A DNA stretch of 12,487 nt from Tepidimonas sp. (GTDB taxonomy: Bacteria; Pseudomonadota; Gammaproteobacteria; Burkholderiales; Burkholderiaceae_C). The position numbers were made by a program, and so were the translations under genes. This document shows, piece by piece, positions 5,957-12,487 of this stretch. Numbering within the stretch: the first letter of the stretch is position 1; each line of letters begins with the position of its first letter. The notes beneath the pieces are model-generated. The model worked only from the letters and a program-made list of their open reading frames with translations, did not search any database and was not told the DNA's origin. The DNA is taken from NCBI GenBank assembly GCA_025054905.1, contig JANWZF010000281.1, forward strand, positions 1 to 12,487, in the 5' to 3' direction.

Positions 5957-7261
5957 ATGAGCAACACCCTCCCGGGCACGGCCACCCGCCATGCCCTGCC
6001 CTCTTACCTCGATGCCGAACATCTCGGCCCCTGGGGGATCTTTCTGCAACAAGTCGATCGCGTCACGCCCTACCTGGGCAGCCTGGCGCGCTGGGTCGAA
6101 ACCCTCAAGCGCCCCAAGCGCATCCTGATCGTGGACGTGCCGATCCAGATGGACGACGGCACCGTGGCGCATTTCGAAGGCTACCGCGTGCAGCACAACA
6201 CCTCGCGCGGACCCGGCAAAGGCGGGGTACGCTACCACCAGGACGTCACGCTGTCCGAAGTGATGGCGCTGGCGGCCTGGATGTCGATCAAAAACGCGGC
6301 GGTCAACGTCCCCTTCGGCGGCGCCAAGGGCGGCATTCGGGTCGACCCCAAGCGGCTGTCGCTGCCAGAGCTCGAACGCCTGACGCGGCGCTACACGAGC
6401 GAAATCGGCATCATCATCGGGCCGACCAAGGACATCCCGGCCCCCGACGTCAACACCAACGAGCGCGTGATGGCCTGGATGATGGACACGTACTCGATGA
6501 ACGTCGGCGAAACCGCCACCGGCGTCGTGACCGGCAAGCCGATCAGCCTCGGGGGCTCGCTCGGGCGGCACGAGGCCACCGGCCGTGGTGTGTTCACCGT
6601 GGGGGCCGAGGCGGCCCGGCGCATCGGGCTGCCGCTGGCGGGCGCGCGTGTGGCGGTGCAGGGCCTGGGCAATGTCGGCGGCATCGCCGCCAAACTGTTT
6701 GCCGAAGCCGGCGCGCGGGTGGTGGCGGTGCAGGACCACGCCGGCTGCATTTACCGCGAAGCGGGCCTGGACATCCCGGCCCTGCTGCGTCACGTCAAGG
6801 CCCACGGCAGCGTGGCCGGCTTCGAGGCGGCCGAGCCGCTGGCGCGCGAGGCGTTCTGGGACACGCCCTGCGACATCCTGATTCCCGCCGCCCTGGAGCA
6901 GCAAATCACCGAGGCCAACGCCCACCGCATCCAGGCGCGCCTGATCATCGAGGGGGCCAACGGCCCGACCACCCCCGCAGCCGACGACATCCTCCATGAA
7001 CGCGGTGTGCTCGTCGTGCCGGACGTGATCGCCAACGCCGGGGGCGTCACGGTGAGCTATTTCGAATGGGTGCAGGATTTTTCCAGCTTCTTCTGGAGCG
7101 AGCAGGAAATCAACGAGCGCCTGGTGGCGGTGATGAAAGGGGCGCTGGATGCGGTCTGGCAGGTGGCAGACGACAAGGGCGTGACGCTGCGCACCGCCAC
7201 CTTCATCGTGGCCTGCGAGCGCATTCTGCGCGCGCGCGACCTGCGGGGCCTGTACCCCTGA
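5957..7261 (+). CDS. gdhA: Glutamate dehydrogenase (Glu/Leu/Phe/Val dehydrogenase family)
   Basis: This enzyme catalyses the reversible oxidative deamination of glutamate to 2-oxoglutarate and ammonium with NAD(P). The 434-aa length fits the small hexameric class. Substrate and catalytic residues are in place: K88 (GPGKGG), K112 (MSIKNAA), the family signature VPFGGAKGG (118-126) with catalytic K124, and D164 in PAPDVNT. The dinucleotide fold has GLGNVGG (236-242), with an acidic residue D260 at the end of the second strand. NAD versus NADP preference cannot be settled by eye. The ATG at 5957 follows a weak purine stretch (ACGGG) and begins the family-like N-terminus. The frame is open for another 21 codons upstream, but these cross the promoter. 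It is a single-gene unit, divergent from the Nudix gene and convergent with the DUF1178 gene. Confidence 0.95.
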   Translation: MSNTLPGTATRHALPSYLDAEHLGPWGIFLQQVDRVTPYLGSLARWVETLKRPKRILIVDVPIQMDDGTVAHFEGYRVQHNTSRGPGKGGVRYHQDVTLSEVMALAAWMSIKNAAVNVPFGGAKGGIRVDPKRLSLPELERLTRRYTSEIGIIIGPTKDIPAPDVNTNERVMAWMMDTYSMNVGETATGVVTGKPISLGGSLGRHEATGRGVFTVGAEAARRIGLPLAGARVAVQGLGNVGGIAAKLFAEAGARVVAVQDHAGCIYREAGLDIPALLRHVKAHGSVAGFEAAEPLAREAFWDTPCDILIPAALEQQITEANAHRIQARLIIEGANGPTTPAADDILHERGVLVVPDVIANAGGVTVSYFEWVQDFSSFFWSEQEINERLVAVMKGALDAVWQVADDKGVTLRTATFIVACERILRARDLRGLYP

Positions 7262-7274
7262 GCCGGGTTTGGAC

Positions 7275-7294
7275 GGCCGCCGACGCGGCGGGCC
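7275..7294. terminator. GC-rich hairpin between convergent gdhA and DUF1178 genes
   Basis: CCGCC (7277-7281) pairs with GGCGG (7287-7291) around the loop GACGC, and two further G-C pairs form past a single bulged G. It sits in the 41-bp gap between two convergent stop codons. There is no T-run on either side, so if it ends transcription it may act with Rho or only as a 3' protective structure. Confidence 0.3.
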
Positions 7295-7302
7295 GGGCCG
7301 CA

Positions 7303-7734
7303 TCAGTGCAGGGCTTTGTCGTCCAGCAACGGCGTGTCGGGCAGGGGCAGCACCGCGATGCCCTCGTCCCACAGCTCGGCTGCCTCGGCCAGGCTGGCGC
7401 GCCCGCGGATGCGCCGCGTCGGGGCATCCCCATGGTGCATCGCGCGGGCCTCCTCGGCGAAGCGCTCGCCCACATCCTCCGCGCCGCGCACCCACTCGCG
7501 CAGCCGCTGCAGCAGTTCGGCCTGCTGGACCGCGCTGGGCGGTGCAGCGGGCGGCTCGTCGCCACCGCGGCGCGTCTGAACATACGGGGCGCTGAGCCGC
7601 TTGTCCACCTGCCGGTCACCGCACACCGGGCATTCGAGCAGACCGCGCTCGCGCTGCGCCTGGTAATCCTCTTCGGAGGCAAACCAGCCTTCGAACACGT
7701 GCCCGTGCGCGCAGCCCAGATCGAGCACCTTCAT
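7303..7734 (-). CDS. DUF1178 family protein, small putative zinc-ribbon protein
   Basis: This 143-aa protein has unknown function. The N-terminal half looks like a zinc-binding ribbon: C8 and H10 in LGCAHGHVFEGWF, then C35 and C38 in LECPVCGD. A loop rich in Pro, Gly and Arg (54-66) follows. The C-terminal half carries the family's conserved block VGERFAEEARAMHHG (88-102) and ends EGIAVLPLPD. There are no signal peptide or membrane segments, so it is probably cytoplasmic. The ATG at 7732-7734 overlaps the stop of the NudF-like gene by ATGA, which fixes the start; a longer frame upstream lies inside that gene. It is the last gene of the nuo-headed block and converges with gdhA. Partner and role cannot be inferred beyond co-expression. 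Confidence 0.88.
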   Translation of the reverse strand: MKVLDLGCAHGHVFEGWFASEEDYQAQRERGLLECPVCGDRQVDKRLSAPYVQTRRGGDEPPAAPPSAVQQAELLQRLREWVRGAEDVGERFAEEARAMHHGDAPTRRIRGRASLAEAAELWDEGIAVLPLPDTPLLDDKALH

Positions 7735-8348
7735 CGCCCGCAGCCCCCGTCCCGCGCCCACGCCTCGGCCGAGCGCCACTGCAGCCTCCAGCGGCCGTCG
7801 GTGACGTTTTGCCACCACAGCAGCCCGACGAGCGTCTTGCCGTCGGTGAGCTCGCCCCGCGCGGCCGCCTCCAGCAGCTCCTGCGGCTGCAGCGCCAGCA
7901 CATCGAGAAATTCGCCTTCATCGAGTGTGCGCGCGCCGTGCCTCAGACCGCGCGCAAACCAGATCTCGATCACCTCGTTGGCGTAGCCAATGCAGGGGTG
8001 CAGCACGCCGGCGCGGGCCCACTCGGTGGCCTGGTAGCCCGTTTCCTCGCGCAGCTCTCGCACCGCGCAGGCCCAGCCCCCTTCGTCGGGATCGAGCTTG
8101 CCAGCCGGAAATTCAACGAACGCCTGCCGCAGCGGATAGCGGTATTGCCGCTCCACCACCAGCCGCCCATCGTCCAGCAGCGGCACCACCATCACCGCCC
8201 CGGGATGGGTCAGGTACACCCGGCGGGCCTGGCCGCCGTCGGGCAGCCGCACCTCATCGCGGTGCAGCGCAAGAAAAGAGCCCTGCCACAGCGTCTCGTG
8301 CCGCAGCGGGGTTTCCACCAAATGGTCAGGTTGAGGATCGAAGCGCAC
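7731..8348 (-). CDS. nudF: Nudix hydrolase, ADP-ribose pyrophosphatase (NudF) type, GTG start proposed
   Basis: This cytoplasmic enzyme is predicted to cleave ADP-ribose and related nucleoside diphosphate sugars to AMP and ribose 5-phosphate. The 205-aa protein has a textbook Nudix box: G83, E89, then RELREETGY (97-105), with metal ligands at E98, E101 and E102. FPAGKLD just before it and GYANEVIEIWFA after it are usual in ADP-ribose pyrophosphatases. No ATG fits the N-terminus. The candidates are GTG at 8346-8348, TTG at 8352-8354 and TTG at 8382-8384. I prefer GTG: it follows the DUF2818 stop by 7 nt and has GAG at a suitable distance. The longest option would overlap DUF2818 by 29 nt. Its own stop overlaps the DUF1178 start (ATGA). 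Its place behind nuoN suggests a link to NAD(H) or ADP-ribose turnover; that is inference. Confidence 0.87.
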   Translation of the reverse strand: MRFDPQPDHLVETPLRHETLWQGSFLALHRDEVRLPDGGQARRVYLTHPGAVMVVPLLDDGRLVVERQYRYPLRQAFVEFPAGKLDPDEGGWACAVRELREETGYQATEWARAGVLHPCIGYANEVIEIWFARGLRHGARTLDEGEFLDVLALQPQELLEAAARGELTDGKTLVGLLWWQNVTDGRWRLQWRSAEAWARDGGCGR

Positions 8349-8355
8349 CGCCAAC

Positions 8356-8655
8356 TCAGCGCCGCACCAGATAGCGCCAGACAAATCCAGGAAAGGCCAA
8401 GGTCACAAACATGGCCGCCGTGATCGCGTAAAACTCCCAGCGCTGCGGATAAATCTGACCCAGATGCGCCTCCAGCGCCAGCGCCACCGCGCCAACCAGG
8501 AAATACAGCAGCACCAGTTCCATCAGCCGCCCCCACAGCGGCTTGACTCCGCCACGCGCCGGCAGCACCGCCAACCAGCGCTGGTTCAGAAACGGCAGGT
8601 TGGCGCCCAGCAGCGCCAATCCGATCACCAGCCCGACGGCCGCTTGCAAACTCAT
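8356..8655 (-). CDS. DUF2818 family small membrane protein
   Basis: This 99-aa inner-membrane protein has unknown function. Three hydrophobic segments are visible, at about 4-20, 43-62 and 74-93, with an Arg-rich C-terminus (WRYLVRR). The loop between the first two carries FLNQRWLAVLP and GGVKPLWGRLMEL. As I recall, the family is largely betaproteobacterial and sits directly behind nuoN. Here too it follows nuoN by 19 bp on the same strand, with the NudF-like gene 7 nt after its stop. The ATG at 8653-8655 has only a weak ribosome site. An in-frame start further upstream would run into nuoN. A role as an accessory or assembly partner of complex I is suggested by position only. Confidence 0.87.
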   Translation of the reverse strand: MSLQAAVGLVIGLALLGANLPFLNQRWLAVLPARGGVKPLWGRLMELVLLYFLVGAVALALEAHLGQIYPQRWEFYAITAAMFVTLAFPGFVWRYLVRR

Positions 8656-8674
8656 ACCGCAAGTGTAGCCGCGG

Positions 8675-10153
8675 TCACAAAACCGCACGCACGGCCTGCA
8701 CACACAGGGCCATCAGTCCGCCCGGCACCATCCCCAGCACCAGCACCAGCGCGCCATTGAGCGACAGCACGGCCCGCATCGCAGGCGGTGCCTCGATCGG
8801 TGCGGTCTGCACCGGCGCATCGAAATACATTACCTTGACGAGGCGCAGGTAATAAAACGCCCCCACCAGCGAGGCCAGCACCGCAAACACGGCCAGCCCG
8901 ACGTAGGCGCCCTGCCCGACCTCCAGCAACGCCTGCAGCACCGCCAACTTGGCATAAAAGCCCACCAGCGGCGGCACACCGGCCAGTGAAAACAGGCAGG
9001 CGGCCATCACCCCGGCATACAGCGGGCTGCGCTGGTTTAGGCCTGCAAAGTCCTCCAGCTCCTCGGACTCAAAGCCCGCACGGGTCAGCAGCAGCATCAC
9101 GCCGAACGTGGCCAGCGTCGTCAGCACGTAGGTGACGACGTAGAACATCGCCGCCCCCCACGCCGGCCCCGCTGCGGCCGCCCCTTTGCCCAGCCCCCCG
9201 ACCAGCGCCAGCAGCATGAAGCCCATCTGCGCGATCGTGGAAAACGCCAGCATGCGCTTGACGTTGCGCTGTGCCACCGCCGCCAGATTGCCCACCAGCA
9301 GCGACAGCACCGCCAGCACCGCCAGCATCGAGGCCCAGTCGGCCGCCACGGAGGGCAAGGCCTCGGCCAGCAGCCGCACCAGGATGGCAAACGCGGCCAG
9401 CTTGGGCGCCCCGCCGACCAGCACGGTGATGGCGGTCGGCGCGCCGTGGTAGATGTCGGGCACCCACATATGGAATGGCACCACCCCGAGCTTGAACGCC
9501 AGCCCGGCCACCACGAACACCACCCCCAGCGTCAGCACCAGCGGCTCGCGCACCCCGGTGGCAACAGCTTGTGCCACCGAAGGCACGTGCAGGCTGCCCG
9601 TGGCGCCGTAGACCAGCGACAGGCCGTACAACAAAAAGCCGCTGGCCAGTGCGCCGAGCACGAAATATTTCATCGCTGCTTCGGTGGCGCGCACCTCGTC
9701 GCGCCGCAGCGCCACCAGGGCATAGCTGGACAGCGTCAGCAGCTCCAGCCCGAGGTAGATCACGAGGAAATGGTGCCCGCTGATCATGATGAACATGCCC
9801 AGCAGCGCAAACATCGACAGCGTGAACAGCTCGCCGCCGCGCAGCATGTCGCGGGCCGCGGCGTAGGCGCGCGCGTACACCAGCGTGACCATCAGTGCCA
9901 GCGTGGCGAAGCACTTGAGCCACGCCCCCATCGGATCGCTGACGATCATGCCGCCAAAGCCGGTCAGGGTCTGGCCGCTGGCGGCCAGGTAGCCTTCCAG
10001 CGCCGCCACCACGGCCAGCGTCAGCTGGGTGAGGCGATAAGTGGAATCGCGCAGCGGCGAATCGACGAACAGGTCGTACAGGGCGATCACGCAGGCCATG
10101 CCGAGCAACAGCAGCTCCGGCGTGGCGGTGGCCCAACTGACGGCATCGATCAT
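8675..10153 (-). CDS. nuoN: NADH-quinone oxidoreductase subunit N
   Basis: NuoN is one of three antiporter-like proton-pumping subunits of the membrane arm of respiratory complex I. The 492-aa protein is almost wholly hydrophobic, with about 14 transmembrane helices expected. Key charged residues of the proton path are present: E137 in LGLELLTLSSYALVA, K221 in GLAFKLGVVPFHMW, and K251 in GGAPKLAAFA. The family motif PFHMWVPDIYHGAPT (226-240) sits between the two lysines. The ATG at 10151-10153 lies 49 bp after the nuoM stop, behind a purine-rich AGAAGAAAG. The frame is open 25 codons further up, but that stretch is not family-like. The order nuoL-nuoM-nuoN is the standard operon end. Confidence 0.97.
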   Translation of the reverse strand: MIDAVSWATATPELLLLGMACVIALYDLFVDSPLRDSTYRLTQLTLAVVAALEGYLAASGQTLTGFGGMIVSDPMGAWLKCFATLALMVTLVYARAYAAARDMLRGGELFTLSMFALLGMFIMISGHHFLVIYLGLELLTLSSYALVALRRDEVRATEAAMKYFVLGALASGFLLYGLSLVYGATGSLHVPSVAQAVATGVREPLVLTLGVVFVVAGLAFKLGVVPFHMWVPDIYHGAPTAITVLVGGAPKLAAFAILVRLLAEALPSVAADWASMLAVLAVLSLLVGNLAAVAQRNVKRMLAFSTIAQMGFMLLALVGGLGKGAAAAGPAWGAAMFYVVTYVLTTLATFGVMLLLTRAGFESEELEDFAGLNQRSPLYAGVMAACLFSLAGVPPLVGFYAKLAVLQALLEVGQGAYVGLAVFAVLASLVGAFYYLRLVKVMYFDAPVQTAPIEAPPAMRAVLSLNGALVLVLGMVPGGLMALCVQAVRAVL

Positions 10154-10202
10154 CGGCAGGTCGCTTTCTTCTAGGCAAAACGGAGGGCAAACGCGGCGGC
10201 CA

Positions 10203-11678
10203 TCAACCCAGCTTGGAGACGGCCACATGCTTGAGCAGCTGCTGCACGGCCGGATCCATCGCGTCGGTGAACGGTTTGGGATGGATCCCCAGGTACAGCA
10301 CCATCAGCGCCAGCAGCGCCAGAATCAGGTATTCGCGCGCGTTGATATCCTGCAGCGCCTTGACGTGTTCATGCACCGGGGCACCCAAGTACACGCGCTT
10401 GAACATCCACAGCGAATAGGCCGCCCCGAGGATCAGCGAGGTGGCCGCCAGCAGCCCGATCCAGAAGTTCTCGCGCACGGCTGCCAGGATCACCATCCAC
10501 TCACCGACGAATCCGGCCGTGCCCGGAAGCCCGGCGTTGGCCATCACGAACAACGCGGCGAAGGCACCGAAGGCCGGCATCGTGTTCATGACACCGCCGT
10601 AGTCCTTGATGTCGCGCGAATGCACACGGTCGTACAACACGCCGATGCACAGGAACATCGCCGCCGACACGAAGCCGTGCGCGATCATCTGCACCAACGC
10701 CCCACTGACCCCCAGGTCGTTGAACAGGAAAAAGCCCAGCGTCACAAAGCCCATGTGCGCCACCGACGAGTAGGCCACAAGCTTTTTCATGTCCTGCTGC
10801 ACCATCGCCACCAGGCCCACGTAGATCACCGCCACGAGCGACAGGCCAATGACCAGCGGCGCCCATTGATGGGCTGCATCGGGCGTGATCGGCAACGAAA
10901 AGCGCAGGAAGCCATACGCTCCAAGCTTGAGCATGATGGCCGCCAGCACCGCCGAGCCACCGGTGGGGGCTTCCACGTGCACGTCAGGCAGCCAGGTGTG
11001 CACCGGCCACATCGGCACCTTGACCGCAAAAGCCGCAAAGAACGCGAAGAACAGCGCCGTCTGAACCCCGGCCGGCAGGGGCAGCGCCCACCAGGTGGCC
11101 AGATCGAAGCTGCCGCCGGAGACGTTGTACAGGTACAGCAACGCCACCAGCATCAGCAGCGAGCCCAACAGGGTGTAAAGGAAGAACTTGAACGCCGCGT
11201 AGATCTTGTTGGGACCACCCCAGATGCCGATGATGATGTACATCGGGATCAGCGTGGCCTCGAAGAAGATGTAGAACAGCATCGCGTCCAGCGCGGCAAA
11301 CACCCCGATCATCAGGCCCGACAGGATCAGGAACGCCCCCATGTACTGGTTGACGCGCTCGGTGATCACTTCCCAGCCGGCCAGCACGACGATCACGGTG
11401 ATGAACGCCGTCAGCGGAATCAGCCATAGCGAAATGCCGTCGATGCCCAGGTGGTAGTGCACCTGGAAGCGCTCGATCCACAGGGCTTTTTCGACAAATT
11501 GCATCGCCGCCGACGAGCTGTCAAAGCCCGTCACCAGCGGCACCGTCACCGCCAGCCCCAGCAGCGCCCCCACCAGCGCGACCCAGCGCACCACGCGCGC
11601 ATGCTCATCGCGCCCCCAGGCCAGCAGGACCGCCCCGAACAGGATCGGCGTCCAGATCGCCAGACTCAGCAAACCCAT
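10203..11678 (-). CDS. nuoM: NADH-quinone oxidoreductase subunit M
   Basis: NuoM is the middle antiporter-like proton-pumping subunit of the complex I membrane arm. The 491-aa protein matches the usual length of about 490-510. Expected pump residues are visible: E140 in FYIFFEATLIPMY, K220 in AFAVKVPMWP, the motif HTWLPDVHVEAPT (227-239), and K251 in IMLKLGAYG. The later segment MKKLVAYSSVAHMG (297-310) is also typical of the family. The ATG at 11676-11678 has a strong ribosome site, GAGGAG, 9 nt away. It lies 13 bp after nuoL and 49 bp before nuoN, consistent with one transcript. Confidence 0.98.
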   Translation of the reverse strand: MGLLSLAIWTPILFGAVLLAWGRDEHARVVRWVALVGALLGLAVTVPLVTGFDSSSAAMQFVEKALWIERFQVHYHLGIDGISLWLIPLTAFITVIVVLAGWEVITERVNQYMGAFLILSGLMIGVFAALDAMLFYIFFEATLIPMYIIIGIWGGPNKIYAAFKFFLYTLLGSLLMLVALLYLYNVSGGSFDLATWWALPLPAGVQTALFFAFFAAFAVKVPMWPVHTWLPDVHVEAPTGGSAVLAAIMLKLGAYGFLRFSLPITPDAAHQWAPLVIGLSLVAVIYVGLVAMVQQDMKKLVAYSSVAHMGFVTLGFFLFNDLGVSGALVQMIAHGFVSAAMFLCIGVLYDRVHSRDIKDYGGVMNTMPAFGAFAALFVMANAGLPGTAGFVGEWMVILAAVRENFWIGLLAATSLILGAAYSLWMFKRVYLGAPVHEHVKALQDINAREYLILALLALMVLYLGIHPKPFTDAMDPAVQQLLKHVAVSKLG

Positions 11679-11687
11679 GCTTGTGTT

Positions 11688-11693
11688 CTCCTC
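11688..11693 (-). promoter_or_regulatory. Ribosome binding site of nuoM, overlapping the nuoL stop codon
   Basis: The minus strand reads TGAGGAGA, so the GAGGAG ribosome site of nuoM begins inside the UGA stop of nuoL. The distance to the nuoM ATG is 9 nt. A ribosome finishing nuoL would sit on the nuoM ribosome site, which favours coupled, balanced synthesis of the two subunits. Confidence 0.7.
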
Positions 11694-12487
11694 AGCGGCC
11701 CAGCCAGACGTAGTACGTCATGAAGGCCACCACCCCCACAATCATCACGAAGGCATAGTGGTACAGAAAACCGGTCTGCAGCCGCCGCACCACGCCGGCC
11801 ACGGCCCCGACGATCTTCCAGCTCAGGTTGACCACACCGGTTTCGATCAGGCCGCGGTCGCCCCCTTTCCACAAGCCCACGCCCAAAGCCCGTGCCGCGC
11901 GCGCGATCACGTGCTCGTTGATCCAGTCCATGTAGTACTTGTTTTCCAGCACCACGACGATCGGCCGCAGCGCCTGGGCGATGCGGCCCGGCAGCTCCGG
12001 GCGCACCATGTACAGATACCAGGCCGACAGCGCTCCAGCCAGCGCCAGGTACAACGGCGGGGTGCTCAACGCATGCAGGGCCATGGCCAGCGGCCCGTGG
12101 AACACCTCGGCAAACTTCGCCATCGCCGGGTGCCGGTCGGCGTGCACCTCGATCGAAGCCGCGAGAAACTCGCCGAACAGCACCGGCTGGATCGTCAGAA
12201 AGCCGATCACCACCGACGGCACGGCCAGCAACAGCAGCGGTGCGGTCACCACCCACGGCGACTCGTGCGGCTTGCCATCGCCGTGGTCATCATGGTCGCC
12301 GTGGTGGCCGTGGTGCGCATCCGGGTTCTGGTCGTAGCGCTCCTGCCCATGGAACACCAGGAAGTACACGCGGAACGAATAAAACGCCGTCACGAACACC
12401 CCGGCCAGCACCGCGGCGTAGGCAAAACCGGAGGCCGGCAGGTTGCTGAAGTGCACCGCCTCGATGATGGCGTCCTTGGAATAAAAG
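11692..12487 (-). CDS. nuoL: NADH-quinone oxidoreductase subunit L, C-terminal 264 residues, N-terminus beyond the window
   Basis: NuoL is the distal antiporter-like subunit of complex I, which also carries the long lateral helix along the membrane arm. The part present starts inside the conserved FYSKDAIIEAVHFS segment and runs to the stop at 11692-11694. It contains a helix with FYSFRVYFLVFHG, then a His/Asp-rich cytosolic or periplasmic loop (about 12265-12321), then PHESPWVVTAPLLLLAV. The later part, with NKYYMDWINEHVI, leads to the lateral-helix region, and the last membrane helix ends MTYYVWLGR. The proton-path glutamate and lysines of NuoL lie upstream, outside the window. It precedes nuoM by 13 bp. 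Confidence 0.96.
   Translation of the reverse strand, partial: FYSKDAIIEAVHFSNLPASGFAYAAVLAGVFVTAFYSFRVYFLVFHGQERYDQNPDAHHGHHGDHDDHGDGKPHESPWVVTAPLLLLAVPSVVIGFLTIQPVLFGEFLAASIEVHADRHPAMAKFAEVFHGPLAMALHALSTPPLYLALAGALSAWYLYMVRPELPGRIAQALRPIVVVLENKYYMDWINEHVIARAARALGVGLWKGGDRGLIETGVVNLSWKIVGAVAGVVRRLQTGFLYHYAFVMIVGVVAFMTYYVWLGR

Noticed and set aside
5089..6999. A 636-codon plus-strand frame antisense to the Nudix gene and out of frame with gdhA
   Set aside because: The translation is low-complexity (Arg, His, Pro, Gln) without recognisable motifs; a shadow of real genes.
5264..7495. A 743-codon open frame on the minus strand running antisense through gdhA and into the Nudix gene
   Set aside because: The composition is Arg/Gly/Ala/His-rich with no domain, it crosses the gdhA promoter, and both overlapped genes are well-supported families. 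It is a by-product of high GC.
7262..8384. Mobile element or CRISPR signatures around the two Nudix genes or elsewhere in the window
   Set aside because: No transposase or integrase motifs, target duplications, terminal inverted repeats or regularly spaced direct repeats were seen anywhere in the window.
10041..11429. A 462-codon plus-strand frame antisense to nuoM
   Set aside because: The His/Gln/Arg-rich translation is the usual mirror of a hydrophobic membrane protein gene; no start signal or domain.

Overview
The window is strongly GC-rich and densely coding. It looks like chromosomal DNA of a betaproteobacterium, most likely order Burkholderiales and close to Comamonadaceae. The grounds are gene order and protein style recalled from those genomes: nuoL-nuoM-nuoN followed by a DUF2818 gene, a NudF-type Nudix gene and a DUF1178 gene; orn divergent from an M48 peptidase and rsgA; and a CoA-pyrophosphatase gene followed by a CobD/CbiB-like membrane protein gene. 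Genus cannot be decided from sequence alone. I see no mobile element, tRNA, rRNA, CRISPR array, prophage gene or compositional island. This is a core housekeeping region rather than an accessory one.

Layout, left to right. A DEAD-box RNA helicase (minus, cut by the left edge) lies downstream of orn (minus, oligoribonuclease). The 236 bp between them hold a terminator-like hairpin and a possible -10 box. A 49-bp divergent gap leads to an M48 (Ste24-type) membrane peptidase and rsgA (both plus, ATGA overlap). rsgA converges with a CobD/CbiB-like (or AmpE-like) membrane protein gene, which is the second gene of a minus-strand pair with a CoA-pyrophosphatase-type Nudix gene (ATGA overlap). A 145-bp divergent region with a good sigma70-like promoter and a 19-bp inverted repeat leads to a glutamate dehydrogenase gene (plus). 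That gene converges on a minus-strand block that reads, in transcription order, nuoL (cut by the right edge), nuoM, nuoN, DUF2818, nudF-like, DUF1178. The gaps in this block are 49 bp or less, and the last pair overlaps by ATGA, so it looks like the 3' end of the complex I operon.

Functional themes. The left third concerns RNA and ribosomes: helicase, nanoRNA degradation and small-subunit maturation. The right half concerns respiration and nicotinamide nucleotides: complex I proton-pumping subunits, a glutamate dehydrogenase, and a Nudix hydrolase of the ADP-ribose type in the complex I operon. Two different Nudix hydrolases occur in the window, each translationally coupled or nearly coupled to a poorly characterised gene.

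I found no clearly new biological system. The points most worth following up are the DUF2818/nudF/DUF1178 tail of the nuo operon, the uncertain identity of the CobD/AmpE-like protein, the palindromic site between the Nudix gene and gdhA, and the hairpin in front of the helicase.
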